Notes: generated from the letters alone by a model not told the origin. DNA of 64,000 nt from Acinetobacter terrae (GCF_013004375.1 NZ_JABERI010000002.1:62001-126000), one strand, 5' to 3'; numbered from the stretch's first letter, positions 37,365 through 47,405 are shown. Translations and numbers: made by a program.

Positions 37365-39188
37365 TTACTGGATTTTGGGAGTATCTAAAGGTTTATCTAA
37401 AGGCACGTTCATTAAACGTAGCGATTCTTGCATTACGCGTGCGAATACAGGGGCGGATACCGTACCCCCATAGTAAGAGCCTTGAGGATTTTCCACCACG
37501 ACAATCATGGCCAAACGCGGATCACTCACAGGCGCGACACCGGCAAATAAAGCACGATATTCGCTGGTTGAATAACCTTTACGGTCAGCACGTAGCTTAT
37601 GTGCGGTACCAGTTTTACCGGCCACACGATAGCCCGGAATAGTGGCACGTGTAGCAGTTCCGCCTGGCAATGTCGCTGTTTCCATCATCAACAGCACTTG
37701 ATCGGCAATTTTTGCATCAACGATTTGCTCACCCTTCGGAGGTTGCTCTAATTTATATAAACTTAAAGGAACCTTGACGCCTTTATTAGCAAGCATGGCA
37801 TAGGCATCAGCAATTTGCAGCACTGTCGCATTCAGGCCATAACCATAAGCCATGGTTCCCACTTCAGAGACATTCCATTTGCTTGGTGGCAAGATTAAGC
37901 CTCCACTTTCACCCGGGAATTTTACTGCTGAACGCTGACCCATTCCTACACGCTTATAAAAAGTAGGTAAGGTGGCATAAGGCAAGGACAATGCAAGTTT
38001 AGCAACACCAACGTTAGATGATTTCTGGATGATGCCACCCAAAGTCAGCACACCATAGTTATGGGTATCACGAATGGTATGGTTACCAATACGCATACTT
38101 CCCGGTGAAGTATTCACCACTGAATTTGTAGTGTATTTACCACTTTCCAGAGCCATCGCCACAGTCAAGGGTTTCATGGTCGAACCCGGTTCAAATGAAT
38201 CCACTGCACCACGGTTACGCATGGCATCTTTATTGCCTAAACTTTTTTTATCATTCGGGTTGTAAGATGGCCAACTGGTCATTGCCAGAATTTCACCTGT
38301 TTTGATATCTACTGCTATGGCAGTGGCTGAACGGGCATTATTAGCTACTCCGGCAGCAGTCAATTCACGGTACATAATATATTGCAGACGTGAATCAATA
38401 CTTAAGGTGATATTTTCTCCGGCTTCAACTTCTTTAATCACTTCCGGATCTTTGAAACGATTACCTTTTTTATCCCGTACCACTTGTTGTGCGCCATCAT
38501 GACCTGATAAAGCAGTATTCATCTGCATTTCCAGACCTTCGATCCCGATCCCTTCACTATTGGTTAAGCCAATAATCTGCGCATTTGGCTGCGGTTGAGG
38601 ATAGTAACGTTTATAGTTTTTCTCGGTATAAACCGCTTGAAACTCGCGTTTGGCAATCAGTTCAGCTTGCTGCGGTGGAATTTCTTTTTGCAGAACCAGA
38701 TAACGTGAACGAGGTTTCTCGTTCATTTTCTTTTTCAACTCGGCACGATCAATGCCAACCGCATCGGCAAGTTCGTCCAAGTTTAAGTTTTTATCCGGTA
38801 ATTGACGTTTTAATTTACGGTTATTTGGATCTTTAGCCAGTTCGGCAGTAATGTCATCGAACTGTTTTTTAGTTTCGAAATAGTCGCGCGGATCAATCAC
38901 CACTTTCATGACTGGTGTACTAATCGCCAAGGGCACACCATGACGATCATAAATCACGCCACGCATCGCCTTGACTTTTTCGGTTCTTAAAATGTTGGCA
39001 TTGGCTTTGTTTTGTAAAAAGTCTTTGTTGATGACCTGCACATAAAATGCACGACCCACTAAAGCTAAAAAGCAGAGTAAAACCACACTCCACATCAGAT
39101 AAAAACGCCACATATCCACGCTAAGGGTGTTTTTATCGGTCACAGACTGCTGTTTTTTACGCACTTGCTTATTTCTCTTGTCCACCAT
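37365..39188 (-). CDS. ftsI: Septal peptidoglycan transpeptidase PBP3 (FtsI)
   Basis: This 607-residue class B penicillin-binding protein cross-links septal peptidoglycan. It has a membrane segment at about 30-50 and the N-terminal pedestal with MRGVIYDRHGVPLA. The catalytic motifs are SFEPGSTMKPL (nucleophile Ser), KSSNVG (SSN) and AGKTGTAHK (KTG). It sits between ftsL and murE in the usual order and is the target of aztreonam-type beta-lactams in the family. Nothing odd is seen in the active-site motifs. Confidence 0.96.
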   Translation of the reverse strand: MVDKRNKQVRKKQQSVTDKNTLSVDMWRFYLMWSVVLLCFLALVGRAFYVQVINKDFLQNKANANILRTEKVKAMRGVIYDRHGVPLAISTPVMKVVIDPRDYFETKKQFDDITAELAKDPNNRKLKRQLPDKNLNLDELADAVGIDRAELKKKMNEKPRSRYLVLQKEIPPQQAELIAKREFQAVYTEKNYKRYYPQPQPNAQIIGLTNSEGIGIEGLEMQMNTALSGHDGAQQVVRDKKGNRFKDPEVIKEVEAGENITLSIDSRLQYIMYRELTAAGVANNARSATAIAVDIKTGEILAMTSWPSYNPNDKKSLGNKDAMRNRGAVDSFEPGSTMKPLTVAMALESGKYTTNSVVNTSPGSMRIGNHTIRDTHNYGVLTLGGIIQKSSNVGVAKLALSLPYATLPTFYKRVGMGQRSAVKFPGESGGLILPPSKWNVSEVGTMAYGYGLNATVLQIADAYAMLANKGVKVPLSLYKLEQPPKGEQIVDAKIADQVLLMMETATLPGGTATRATIPGYRVAGKTGTAHKLRADRKGYSTSEYRALFAGVAPVSDPRLAMIVVVENPQGSYYGGTVSAPVFARVMQESLRLMNVPLDKPLDTPKIQ

Positions 39189-39201
39189 ATTACAGCTAGC
39201 C

Positions 39202-39534
39202 TTATTTTTTATCTTCTGAAGTCATTGGTAAAGAAATTACAACCGTCTGCGCTGCAGGGGGCGAGTACATTCGCAATTGGGTCACAGCGCGTGTGCCAAT
39301 TTGCGCTGTTGCACCGAAGGTTTGCTGCTCGATGAGCAAACGCCCCCACTCTGCATTCAGGTCATCCCTTTCCCGGTTAAAGGCACTTAATTCGCGGTAA
39401 TCATGACGATATTCAAAGACTTGAAATACCACCATGATTGCGCTAAAAAAGACCAAGACCAGTAAAACGACATAACTGATGAATTTTTTCATCGGCAAGT
39501 TATCTGTTTTCTTTTCAACAACTTCAGTTTTCAT
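39202..39534 (-). CDS. ftsL: Cell division protein FtsL
   Basis: A 110-residue bitopic protein with a cytoplasmic N-terminus, one membrane segment (about 19-39) and a periplasmic coiled coil (RHDYRELSAFNRERDDLNAEWGRL in part). It is part of the FtsQLB complex that activates FtsWI. Sequence is poorly conserved in the family; identification rests on size, layout and position between rsmH and ftsI. It overlaps the rsmH stop by one base. Confidence 0.9.
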   Translation of the reverse strand: MKTEVVEKKTDNLPMKKFISYVVLLVLVFFSAIMVVFQVFEYRHDYRELSAFNRERDDLNAEWGRLLIEQQTFGATAQIGTRAVTQLRMYSPPAAQTVVISLPMTSEDKK

Positions 39535-40457
39535 TATTCGCCTTTCGAAGCTAAGCGTTCTGCAACTCTAAGCCATGCACTACGTGAACGAAAATTGGCT
39601 TTAATCTCTTCTTCACTGGCACGCACTCGGGAAATTTTCTTTAATCGACGGGTATCTTCCCGTTCTTGTGGCATGCCCCAACTGGTATCTTCCGCTAAAG
39701 TCGATTCTTTTTGAATAAATTGTTTAATTAAACGGTCTTCTAGCGAGTGGAAACTAATGACCGCTAAACGCCCCCCAGTTTTTAGCACATCCACTGCTTG
39801 CGGCAAGAATGCTTCAATATCTTCTAATTCTTTATTAATGGCAATACGGATGCCCTGAAAAGTTCGTGTTGCTGCATGTTTATTTTTTTCCCATTTCGGA
39901 TGGGCAACTTTCACAATTTCAGCAAGTTGTGCTGTCGTTTCGATATAGCCCGCAGCTTTAATGGCTTTGGCAATACGACGGCTATAACGTTCTTCACCAT
40001 ATTTAAAAATAACATTGGCCAAGGCTTCTTCTTCAATATTCACCAGCCATTCAGCCGCAGTTGGACCTTTTGAATTATCCATCCGCATATCCAGTGGACC
40101 ATCTTTCATAAAGCTAAAACCACGTTCAGCCTGATCGAGTTGTGGAGATGACACCCCTAAATCTGCCATCACGCCATCGACCAAACCAATACCACGTGCT
40201 TCAAGTTCTTGTTTTAAGTCTGCAAAACTGGCATGAATAATTTTAAAACGTGAATCTTCTTGTTCCAGTATGGCCGCAGTTTCCAGCGCTTGTGGATCTT
40301 TATCAAACCCATATACACGTGCATTTTCATCTAATTTAGAAAGCAATAAACGGGTATGACCACCTCGGCCAAAGGTACCATCTACATAAATCCCTGTATT
40401 TCGATCTGCCAATAAGGCATCAACAGTTTCGTGAAGTAATACAGAAATATGCGACAT
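39534..40457 (-). CDS. rsmH: 16S rRNA (cytosine-1402-N4)-methyltransferase
   Basis: This 307-residue enzyme methylates C1402 in the ribosomal P site. It begins HISVLLHETVDALL and has the SAM motif YVDGTFGRGGHTRLLL (about 24-39), FSFMKDGPLDMRMD, and the C-terminal SFHSLEDRLIKQFI. It is the first gene of the rsmH-ftsL-ftsI-murE-murF-mraY cluster. No mraZ gene precedes it in this window. Confidence 0.96.
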   Translation of the reverse strand: MSHISVLLHETVDALLADRNTGIYVDGTFGRGGHTRLLLSKLDENARVYGFDKDPQALETAAILEQEDSRFKIIHASFADLKQELEARGIGLVDGVMADLGVSSPQLDQAERGFSFMKDGPLDMRMDNSKGPTAAEWLVNIEEEALANVIFKYGEERYSRRIAKAIKAAGYIETTAQLAEIVKVAHPKWEKNKHAATRTFQGIRIAINKELEDIEAFLPQAVDVLKTGGRLAVISFHSLEDRLIKQFIQKESTLAEDTSWGMPQEREDTRRLKKISRVRASEEEIKANFRSRSAWLRVAERLASKGE

Positions 40458-40785
40458 AAGGATTCAATCAGAACTATGAAAAATGTAACTGCACATTATT
40501 ACCTTGTTTTGACAAAGCTCCAAACGACTTTTTGTAGGGAAATATTACTTTCCATAGAGAAAACCGTTTCTGAATTTATTCAACTCAGATTTAGCTCATA
40601 TTTCATGTGCTTTTATATCATTTTAAAGCTCACCACTTATCCTGATTCTTTATTAAAATAAAGTTCTCTACAAAGATTAAGAAAAGAAAATTTATTTTTT
40701 GATTCAAAATTTTATTTAAAAACACATCTTATCAGAAATAAAAAAGCCCCCAGTCAGGAGGCTTTTTAAATCATAAATCAATCCG
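40458..40785. other. Intergenic region upstream of rsmH
   Basis: About 330 AT-rich bases contain the rsmH promoter region and the terminator of the first sulfate-binding gene. I see no mraZ remnant, no small gene with a ribosome-binding site and no strong promoter pair. Confidence 0.4.
40741..40767 (-). terminator. Terminator of sbp (first copy)
   Basis: AAAAAGCC (40741-40748) pairs with GGCTTTTT (40760-40767), with an inner CC/GG extension. It lies 19 bases past the stop codon. Confidence 0.8.
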
Positions 40786-41805
40786 TTATTTACGGGTATT
40801 GTAAATCTGATCAAAAGTCGCACCATTCACAAAATGAGTTTTTTGTGCCTGAGCCCAGCCACCAAATACTTCATCAATGGTGAAAGTTTTAAGTTTAGGG
40901 AATTGAGCAGAATATTTAGCTAACACTTCCGGGTTACGTGGACGGTAGAAATATTTTGCTGCCATGTCTTGACCCAATGGTGAATACAAGTAATTGATAT
41001 AGCCTTTGGCTAACCACTTGTTACCATCTTTTTCGACATTTTTATCCACGATTGCCACTGAAGGTTCAGTTAAAATTGACATTGATGGATAGATAATATC
41101 GAACTTGTTTTTACCCATGGTCTTTTGAGTCACCAGAGCTTCATTTTCCCAAGTCAACAACACATCACCAATGCCACGTTCAGCAAATGTCGTCATCGAT
41201 GCACGCGCAGCAGAATCCATCACTTTTACGTTGTGGTACATTTTACCGACAAAGTCTTTGGCTGTAGCATCACTACCACCGGGTTGTTTAAGTGCATAAC
41301 CCCAAGCGGATAAATATACCCAACGTGGTAAACCGCCGGTTTTTGGATTTGGGGTAATAATTTGTACGCCCGGTTTAGTTAAGTCAGACCAGTCTTTAAT
41401 ATGCTTTGGATTGCCTTTACGCACCATAAATACGATGGTAGAGGTATAAGGTGCAGAGTTATGCGGGAACTCTTTTTGCCAACCCGGCTGAATTTGGCCT
41501 GATTTAACAATTTCTTCAATATCGTTGGCCAAGGCCAAGGTCACCACATCAGCTTTTAAGCCATCCACGACTGAACGCGCTTGTTTACCTGAACCACCGT
41601 GCGACTGTTTGAAATTTACAGTATGACCGGTACGTTGTTTCCAGTAAGCACCAAATGATTTATTGAATTCATCGTAAAATTCACGGGTTGCATCATAAGA
41701 TACATTTAAAAATTCACGATCAGCTGCCTGAGCAGTTGTTGCAGTAAAAGCAATGCCGGTTGCCAGCAATGCCGCACTGAATAACGCTTTAAATTGAGTT
41801 TTCAT
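40786..41805 (-). CDS. sbp: Periplasmic sulfate-binding protein (first copy)
   Basis: A 339-residue ABC-transporter solute-binding protein with a signal peptide cleaved near AQAAD (about 27). Sulfate/thiosulfate-binding family signatures are [31 protein letters not shown] and [15 protein letters not shown]. These supply backbone and Ser contacts for the tetrahedral oxyanion. No permease or ATPase gene (cysTWA) lies nearby, so the transporter is elsewhere. A close paralogue lies immediately upstream. Expression is probably under sulfur control by CysB, but no site is evident. Confidence 0.93.
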   Translation of the reverse strand: MKTQFKALFSAALLATGIAFTATTAQAADREFLNVSYDATREFYDEFNKSFGAYWKQRTGHTVNFKQSHGGSGKQARSVVDGLKADVVTLALANDIEEIVKSGQIQPGWQKEFPHNSAPYTSTIVFMVRKGNPKHIKDWSDLTKPGVQIITPNPKTGGLPRWVYLSAWGYALKQPGGSDATAKDFVGKMYHNVKVMDSAARASMTTFAERGIGDVLLTWENEALVTQKTMGKNKFDIIYPSMSILTEPSVAIVDKNVEKDGNKWLAKGYINYLYSPLGQDMAAKYFYRPRNPEVLAKYSAQFPKLKTFTIDEVFGGWAQAQKTHFVNGATFDQIYNTRK

Positions 41806-41990
41806 TACAGTACAGACAAGTTATCTTCATTACTGCTAAATATATGAAATAAAATCATAAATCGCAATTGATGCATACAATTTTAAACCTAACCCATACA
41901 CTGCTATTTACTTTAAACAATTGTTTTATTTACAAATAATAAATTAAATCCTTTATCACAATGATATACCTTTTTATGCTTTGCATATGC

Positions 41991-42024
41991 AAGAAACGAA
42001 TATCTTCTAATATTCGTTTCTTTT
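41991..42024. terminator. Stem-loop between the two sulfate-binding genes
   Basis: AAGAAACGAATA pairs with TATTCGTTTCTT across an 8-base loop, 28 bases past the stop of the second copy. T-rich flanks make it a probable terminator, stronger on the plus strand. Confidence 0.65.
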
Positions 42025-42051
42025 CATTCACCTAAATAACCCCTTACTCAA

Positions 42052-43053
42052 TTACTTTTTTTCAGCATAAATTTGGTCGAAAATTGCACCATTCACAAAG
42101 TGGGTTTTCTGTGCTTTTGCCCAACCACCAAAAACATCTCCGATGGTAAACAATTTAATTTTTGGAAATTGTGCCGCATACTTTGCTGCAATTTGCGGAT
42201 TACGTGGACGGAAGAAATACTGTGCTGCCAAATCCTGCCCTTTTGGTGAATATAGATAGTTGAGATAACCTTTGGCTAAATTGCGGTTGCCATCTTTATC
42301 CACGTTTTTATCGACAATTGCCACAGAAGGCTCTGCCAGAATTGAAATTGAAGGATAAACAATCTGGTATTTATCTTTACCCAAACCTTGAGTTGCCAGT
42401 AAGGCTTCATTCTCCCAAGACAACAACACATCACCAATACCGCGTTCAGCAAAAGTGGTTAAAGAACCGCGTGCACCTGAATCGAGTACTTTTACGTTCT
42501 GATAAAGTTTTTTCACCAACTCTTTGGCTTTGGCATCGTTACCGCCCGGTTGTTTCAGCGCATAGCCCCAAGCTGAAAGATAAATCCAACGTGGCGCGCC
42601 ACCAGTTTTTGGATTTGGCGTGATAATTTCTACACCTGACTTGGTTAAATCATTCCAGTCTTTAATACTTTTAGGATTGCCTTTGCGCACCAGAAACACC
42701 ACGGTTGAGGTATAGGGTGCGGAATTATTCGGGAACTGTTTTTGCCAGTTTTTATTGATTAGACCTGCATTTACAATTTCTTCAATATCATTGGCTAAGG
42801 CCAAGGTCACCACATCGGCTTGTAAACCGTCAATCACTGAGCGCGCTTGCTTACCCGAGCCACCATGTGATTGTTTAAAGTTCACTTCTTGTCCAGTGCG
42901 CTGTTTCCAGAATTCACCAAAGGCCTGATTATATTCTTGGTAAAATTCGCGCGTTGGATCATACGACACATTGAGAAAATCTTTTGCGGCGAAGCTATGT
43001 GAAGTAATTCCCCCTAATACCGCAAGAATTGTAGATGCTATTATTTTTTTCAT
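42052..43053 (-). CDS. sbp: Periplasmic sulfate-binding protein (second copy)
   Basis: A 333-residue paralogue of the downstream gene, sharing the signatures [46 protein letters not shown] and the C-terminal [16 protein letters not shown]. By eye they are identical over most aligned positions. The signal peptide ends near SFAAKD. I use ATG 43053 because it gives a normal signal peptide; an ATG at 43068 adds five residues and neither has a strong ribosome-binding site. The 246-base gap with a hairpin suggests separate transcription, so the two copies may respond to different conditions or ligands. Confidence 0.9.
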   Translation of the reverse strand: MKKIIASTILAVLGGITSHSFAAKDFLNVSYDPTREFYQEYNQAFGEFWKQRTGQEVNFKQSHGGSGKQARSVIDGLQADVVTLALANDIEEIVNAGLINKNWQKQFPNNSAPYTSTVVFLVRKGNPKSIKDWNDLTKSGVEIITPNPKTGGAPRWIYLSAWGYALKQPGGNDAKAKELVKKLYQNVKVLDSGARGSLTTFAERGIGDVLLSWENEALLATQGLGKDKYQIVYPSISILAEPSVAIVDKNVDKDGNRNLAKGYLNYLYSPKGQDLAAQYFFRPRNPQIAAKYAAQFPKIKLFTIGDVFGGWAKAQKTHFVNGAIFDQIYAEKK

Positions 43054-43068
43054 GTGCTTTAAGCTCAT

Positions 43069-43419
43069 ACTTAATTGATTAAAGCACTATATAAAGCTAA
43101 AATATTTTTAACAATCATATGGTTATATTGTTTTATTGATTAAAAATCAGTTTTAGAGATATCCACTAAAATGCTTTTCTATGCATTTTTACCACTGAAA
43201 GACTCACAAACCGATGTAAATCTTCATCTTTCGCTCAATCTCCATGCTATCTCCATAGTTGTTTGATACAAAGTGACTACATTGAATTAGTTCTTTATCA
43301 TTTTGTAAAAAAGTGTGACCTAGTTCTACTTTTATATTTTTTTATGTGTTTAAATGGTTATCACTAGAATAGAAAAACAATATCTAGAGAATTCCAGCAC
43401 CAGTAAGGGGGATGTGGAA
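43069..43419. other. Divergent intergenic region
   Basis: About 350 AT-rich bases between the second sulfate-binding gene and a small exported protein gene. Both promoters should lie here, but I see no convincing -35/-10 pair, operator palindrome or RNA gene. Confidence 0.35.
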
Positions 43420-43722
43420 ATGAAATTTACACCGGTTATAACAGCATTGAGTTTAAGTCTAACTTTAGGGTTTATGGCTCAAATTGGACACGCAGCTGCC
43501 ATTAAAGCCATAGATACCAAAATCAGTCTTTTACCTGAAAAATCATCACTGATTGAAAAAGCATTGCAACAACACAAACAAGGTTCAAATACTTTTCATA
43601 ATGACAATGATTTAAAAGTCCTTACTGAAATTAAAGTTGCACCGACACAAAGCTTTTTTGCCTCTCAAAATCAAAAATTTACTCGTTTTGTACAAGTGTT
43701 TTTCCCACAAAATAATTCTTAA
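43420..43722 (+). CDS. Small exported protein of unknown function
   Basis: A 100-residue protein with a signal peptide (MKFTPVITALSLSLTLGFMAQIGHAAA in part, cleavage about residue 25). The ATG at 43420 follows AAGGGGGATG. The mature part of about 75 residues is Lys/Gln-rich, without Cys, and ends FTRFVQVFFPQNNS. I do not recognise a family; similar small periplasmic proteins are frequent in Acinetobacter. A large cruciform-like terminator follows it. Confidence 0.65.
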   Translation: MKFTPVITALSLSLTLGFMAQIGHAAAIKAIDTKISLLPEKSSLIEKALQQHKQGSNTFHNDNDLKVLTEIKVAPTQSFFASQNQKFTRFVQVFFPQNNS

Positions 43723-43762
43723 CCTAATACCGAACTTCTTGCCCCTTTAAGAAGTTTAGACC

Positions 43763-43813
43763 AAGCCTAATCATCTCAATGTTGAATTTAACATTAAGTG
43801 ATTAGGCTTTTTC
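43763..43813 (+). terminator. Terminator with nested stems before gltX
   Basis: AAGCCTAATCA (43763-43773) pairs with TGATTAGGCTT (43799-43809), an inner AATGTT/AACATT stem sits in the loop, and a T-run follows. Confidence 0.8.
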
Positions 43814-43853
43814 GTTATAATACTTTCCATTCACATTCTGAAAAATATTGATT

Positions 43854-45362
43854 ATGACTGTTCGTACTCGTATTGCCCCTTCTCCTACAGGCTTCCCACA
43901 TGTAGGCACTGCATATATTGCCTTGTTCAACTTATGTTTTGCTAAACAGCATGGTGGTGAATTTATTCTTCGTATTGAAGACACCGATCAACTTCGTTCA
44001 ACCCCTGAATCTGAAAAAATGATTTTAGATTCATTACGTTGGTTAGGTTTGAATTGGTCAGAAGGTCCCGATATTGGTGGTCCACATGCACCATATCGCC
44101 AATCGGAACGTATGGGCATCTATAAACAATATGCTTTAGAACTTGTTGAAAAAGGTCATGCATTCTACTGCTTCGCAACAAGTGAAGAATTGGATCAAAT
44201 GCGTGCTGAACAGCAAGCCCGCGGTGAAAGCCCGCGTTATGACGGTCGTGGTTTACTTTTATCTCAAGAAGAAGTTCAATGTCGTTTAGCTGCAGGCGAA
44301 GCACACGTAATTCGTATGAAAGTGCCTGCTGAAGGCAGTTGCAAATTTGACGATATGCTGCGTGGCGAAGTGGAAATTCCATGGGCACAAGTCGATATGC
44401 AAATTTTGCTTAAAACGGATGGCTTGCCAACTTACCATTTGGCCAATGTGGTCGATGACCATTTAATGGAAATTACCCACGTGATTCGTGGTGAAGAATG
44501 GATTCCATCGGCACCTAAACACCAATTGTTATACCAATACTTTGGTTGGGATATGCCTGTGCTTTGCCACATGCCATTATTACGTAATCCAGATAAATCA
44601 AAATTATCGAAACGTAAAAATCCAACCTCAATCAACTATTACAAAGATATCGGTGTACTTCCAGAAGCGTTATTGAACTATTTAGGTCGTATGGGCTGGT
44701 CTATGCCGGATGAAAGTGAAAAATTCACTTTGGCAGAAATGATTGAACATTTCGACATTAAGCGCGTATCCCTTGGTGGTCCAATCTTTGATGTAGAAAA
44801 GCTCAACTGGCTAAATGGTCAATGGATTAAAGCGCTCTCTCCTGCTGAATTATTAAATACACTGTTGGCTTGGAAATCAGACCGTAAGACTTTGGAAGAT
44901 ATTGCTGCTGCAATTCAACCGCGTATCAACTTGTTGTCTGAAGCGGTGAATTGGGCAGGTTTCTACTTCAACCAGTTCCCACAACTTTCAAAAGAACAGT
45001 TTGAAAGCAAGAAATTGTCTGAAGAACAAGTTCGTCAAAGCTTACAATTTGCAATTTGGCGTTTAGAAAGCTTATTCACCTGGAATAACGACACGGTTAG
45101 TCAAACACTGATGGATTTAGCGACACAAATGGAAGTGAAGTTACGTGACTTCATGCCAACCTTCTTTATTGCCATTGCCGGTTCGACCAGTTCAACGCCT
45201 GTAATGCAGTCTATGGTAACGATTGGTCCTGACTTAACCTTTGCTCGTTTACGTCATGCGCTTGAAATTGTCGGTGGTCCGAGTAAAAAAGAAGCAAAAG
45301 TTTGGGAAAAACTCAATGAAAGCTTAAAATTGCCGAAAAATGACGCAGTTGATGAAGCATAA
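43854..45362 (+). CDS. gltX: Glutamyl-tRNA synthetase
   Basis: This 502-residue class I synthetase charges tRNA-Glu. The HIGH-equivalent is [12 protein letters not shown] (about 9-20) and the KMSKS-equivalent is KSKLSKRK (about 244). A Cys-poor central zinc region and a C-terminal helical anticodon-binding domain follow. ATG 43854 is used because [13 protein letters not shown] is the standard beginning. It is followed by a tRNA promoter and the tRNA-Ala and tRNA-Glu genes, so enzyme and substrate tRNA are neighbours. Confidence 0.96.
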   Translation: MTVRTRIAPSPTGFPHVGTAYIALFNLCFAKQHGGEFILRIEDTDQLRSTPESEKMILDSLRWLGLNWSEGPDIGGPHAPYRQSERMGIYKQYALELVEKGHAFYCFATSEELDQMRAEQQARGESPRYDGRGLLLSQEEVQCRLAAGEAHVIRMKVPAEGSCKFDDMLRGEVEIPWAQVDMQILLKTDGLPTYHLANVVDDHLMEITHVIRGEEWIPSAPKHQLLYQYFGWDMPVLCHMPLLRNPDKSKLSKRKNPTSINYYKDIGVLPEALLNYLGRMGWSMPDESEKFTLAEMIEHFDIKRVSLGGPIFDVEKLNWLNGQWIKALSPAELLNTLLAWKSDRKTLEDIAAAIQPRINLLSEAVNWAGFYFNQFPQLSKEQFESKKLSEEQVRQSLQFAIWRLESLFTWNNDTVSQTLMDLATQMEVKLRDFMPTFFIAIAGSTSSTPVMQSMVTIGPDLTFARLRHALEIVGGPSKKEAKVWEKLNESLKLPKNDAVDEA

Positions 45363-45374
45363 TTGATTTTATAG

Positions 45375-45403
45375 TTGACGTATGAGCGCAATGCCCCTAA
45401 TAT
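45375..45403 (+). promoter_or_regulatory. Sigma70 promoter of the tRNA-Ala/tRNA-Glu operon
   Basis: TTGACG (45375-45380), a 17-base spacer and TAATAT (45398-45403) lie 17 bases before the first tRNA. The GCGCTC discriminator after the -10 box is GC-rich, as in promoters under stringent control. Confidence 0.75.
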
Positions 45404-45420
45404 TGCGCTCACACAGACTG

Positions 45421-45496
45421 GGGGTTATAGCTCAGTTGGTAGAGCGCTACAATGGCATTGTAGAGGTCAGGAGTTCGATCCTCCTTGACTCCACCA
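45421..45496 (+). tRNA. tRNA-Ala (anticodon GGC)
   Basis: A 76-base cloverleaf with encoded CCA. The acceptor GGGGTTA pairs with TGACTCC, the D-loop has AGCTCAGTTGGTAGAGC, and the anticodon stem CTACA/TGTAG encloses loop ATGGCAT with anticodon GGC. The T-arm is AGGAGTTCGATCCTCCT. Confidence 0.97.
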
Positions 45497-45528
45497 AGTT
45501 ATTTGTTTTACCTGTGTTGCCTCGATAA

Positions 45529-45604
45529 GTCCCTATCGTCTAGAGGCCTAGGACATCGCCCTTTCACGGCGGTAACCGGGGTTCGAATCCCCGTAGGGAC
45601 GCCA
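45529..45604 (+). tRNA. tRNA-Glu (anticodon TTC)
   Basis: A 76-base cloverleaf with encoded CCA. The acceptor GTCCCTA pairs with TAGGGAC, the anticodon loop CTTTCAC has anticodon TTC, and the T-arm is CGGGGTTCGAATCCCCG. It lies 32 bases after tRNA-Ala, in the same transcript. Confidence 0.97.
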
Positions 45605-45609
45605 AATTC

Positions 45610-45642
45610 AAAAAAGCCACTGACCTATTCAGTGGCTTTTTA
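45610..45642 (+). terminator. Terminator of the tRNA operon
   Basis: AAAAAAGCCACTG (45610-45622) pairs with CAGTGGCTTTTT (45630-45641), starting 5 bases after the tRNA-Glu CCA end. Confidence 0.85.
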
Positions 45643-45741
45643 TTGTCTAACTTTTTTATTCACGGTATTTTATTAGCGGTATTTTTGCTTTCCGTGACAT
45701 TCAGATTAGAATAACCTATAGATTAGAATTCTGGAGTTGTA

Positions 45742-46083
45742 ATGCAATACCGTTGCCCAAAATGCCAAAGCCCTAAAATTATGCCTATTGCACAATCCGG
45801 CGGACCTGCGGCACGACCAGTGGTACCTAAAAGCTTAGTCTTGTTAATTCCTGCTGTTTTCATCTTATTGCTGTTGGTTTTAATTAGTATTGCCATGTGG
45901 ATTTTTGGTGATGGTGCAGGAACAACATTACAATCTGCAACTGTGGTGGTATTTGTGCTGTGTCTGATTGCAGGCTTTATGTTTTACCGCGACCTACCCG
46001 ACTTTAAAATTTCGATGCAAGGCTTTATGCAGTCGCAAAAGAAATGGAAATGTCGCGAGTGCCACCACGAGTGGGAAATTTAA
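45742..46083 (+). CDS. Membrane protein with split zinc ribbon
   Basis: A 113-residue protein. An N-terminal CPKC (5-8) and a C-terminal CRECHHEW (about 104-111) supply the two halves of a zinc ribbon, placed either side of two membrane segments (about 31-52 and 65-86). Both ends would be cytoplasmic. The start ATG 45742 follows GGAG. Similar small proteins are found in Acinetobacter without known function. It is monocistronic, convergent with the cation exporter gene. Confidence 0.75.
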   Translation: MQYRCPKCQSPKIMPIAQSGGPAARPVVPKSLVLLIPAVFILLLLVLISIAMWIFGDGAGTTLQSATVVVFVLCLIAGFMFYRDLPDFKISMQGFMQSQKKWKCRECHHEWEI

Positions 46084-46113
46084 AATAAAATTCATTTCAC
46101 ATCAGCTCCATGT

Positions 46114-47079
46114 TCAGTCTCGGTGCTGATGTGAATCTTCATCATGATGATGTGGATGTTTTTGTTGATGATCATCCGGCTGACAATGTGAATGCGCAAG
46201 ACATTCATCCTCTTCAATCTGTAGCGTCATTTCAGTAATGCCATGGATATGGCTTAACATTTCCAAAGCCTGCTGATACAACGCATTACGATCCGCCTGG
46301 GGTGCATATAAATGCACAGTCAGATGTATATTCTTTGAAGTAATCGCCCAAACCTTGAGTTGATGAATGCTTTCAACATCTTTCAACCCAAGAAGATCAT
46401 TACGTAATTTTTCAATATCAATTTCTTCAGGCACACCTTCAAGCAAAATATTGATGCTTTGTTTCAGTAAAATCCACGTTCTAGGTAACACCCAAAACCC
46501 GATCAGCACGGCAATTAAGGTATCTATCCAAACCCAGTGAGTAAAATAAATAATCACTGCCCCAATAAACACACCCACAGAACCCAAAGCATCACTCAAA
46601 ACCTCTAAGTACGCCCCTTTTACATTCAAACTTTCTTGGCTGCTTGAAAATAGAATTTTCATCGAAATCAGATTAATGATCAGACCAATAATCGCGACAA
46701 TCATCATGCCCAAACTTTGAATTTCAGGCGGATTTGAAAAACGCTGATAGGCTTCATACAGAATATACATCGCCACTACAAACAGCATAGATGCATTAAA
46801 CAGAGCTGCTAAAATCTCAAAGCGCTGATAGCCGAAAGTGCGCTTATCATCGGCAGGAAGTTTACCTATTTTTATGGCAACAAGCGCTATGGCAAGCGCA
46901 GCAGCATCGGTAAACATGTGGGCTGCATCAGAGAGTAAAGCCAAACTTTGCGTAATAAAGCCTGCTATCACTTCTACAATTAAAAATGTGGTGGTCAGCA
47001 CTAAGGCAAAGGTTAATTTTTTGGCATTATTTTCGCTCACAACAGCATGACTATGATCATGCCCGTGATGTCCATTCAT
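46114..47079 (-). CDS. czcD: CzcD-type cation diffusion facilitator (zinc/cadmium/cobalt exporter)
   Basis: A 321-residue CDF transporter with six membrane segments and a cytoplasmic C-terminal domain (about 210-290). Metal ligands are in LLSDAAHMFTDAA (helix 2, His/Asp) and YLEVLSDALGS (helix 5, Asp, with Glu where many zinc CDFs have His). His-rich tails at both ends (HGHDHSH near the start, HPHHHDEDSHQH at the end) would collect metal in the cytoplasm. It exports divalent metal by proton antiport. No regulator is adjacent. Metal preference cannot be fixed from sequence alone. Confidence 0.92.
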   Translation of the reverse strand: MNGHHGHDHSHAVVSENNAKKLTFALVLTTTFLIVEVIAGFITQSLALLSDAAHMFTDAAALAIALVAIKIGKLPADDKRTFGYQRFEILAALFNASMLFVVAMYILYEAYQRFSNPPEIQSLGMMIVAIIGLIINLISMKILFSSSQESLNVKGAYLEVLSDALGSVGVFIGAVIIYFTHWVWIDTLIAVLIGFWVLPRTWILLKQSINILLEGVPEEIDIEKLRNDLLGLKDVESIHQLKVWAITSKNIHLTVHLYAPQADRNALYQQALEMLSHIHGITEMTLQIEEDECLAHSHCQPDDHQQKHPHHHDEDSHQHRD

Positions 47080-47405
47080 TGCAGACTCCCATTTTATTTC
47101 TCTTTATATAAATAATTTATCCATAAAAAATAGAGAAATACTATAATTTTTTAGCACTCTTCAAATATAAATCAACTTAATGAGCAAGATCGCATAAATT
47201 CAAGAGTTAGTAAGAAATTCTGTATAAAATATGAAAACTATTCACCTTTATTTACATTAATAATCAACATCAAAGCCTTTTTAATTTTTTTTAAATAACA
47301 AAAAAATTCAATTACTTACAAATTGTTTGTACTTTAAAATAAAAAAAATCATTTCGTTAAAATGATTAGATTATGATAATCTGATGCAGGAGAAAGGGGT
47401 TGATT
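47080..47405. other. Divergent intergenic region before the Sel1-repeat gene
   Basis: About 325 bases, very AT-rich with A-tracts. Promoters of the CDF gene and the Sel1 gene should lie here. ATTAGATTATGATAATCTGAT near 47363-47383 contains the short inverted repeat AGATTAT/ATAATCT, a possible operator. Confidence 0.35.

Noticed and set aside
45383-45411. Hairpin TGAGCGCAAT/ATTGCGCTCA as a gltX terminator
   Set aside because: It has no T-run and overlaps the -10 region of the tRNA promoter; the symmetry is more likely incidental or regulatory.
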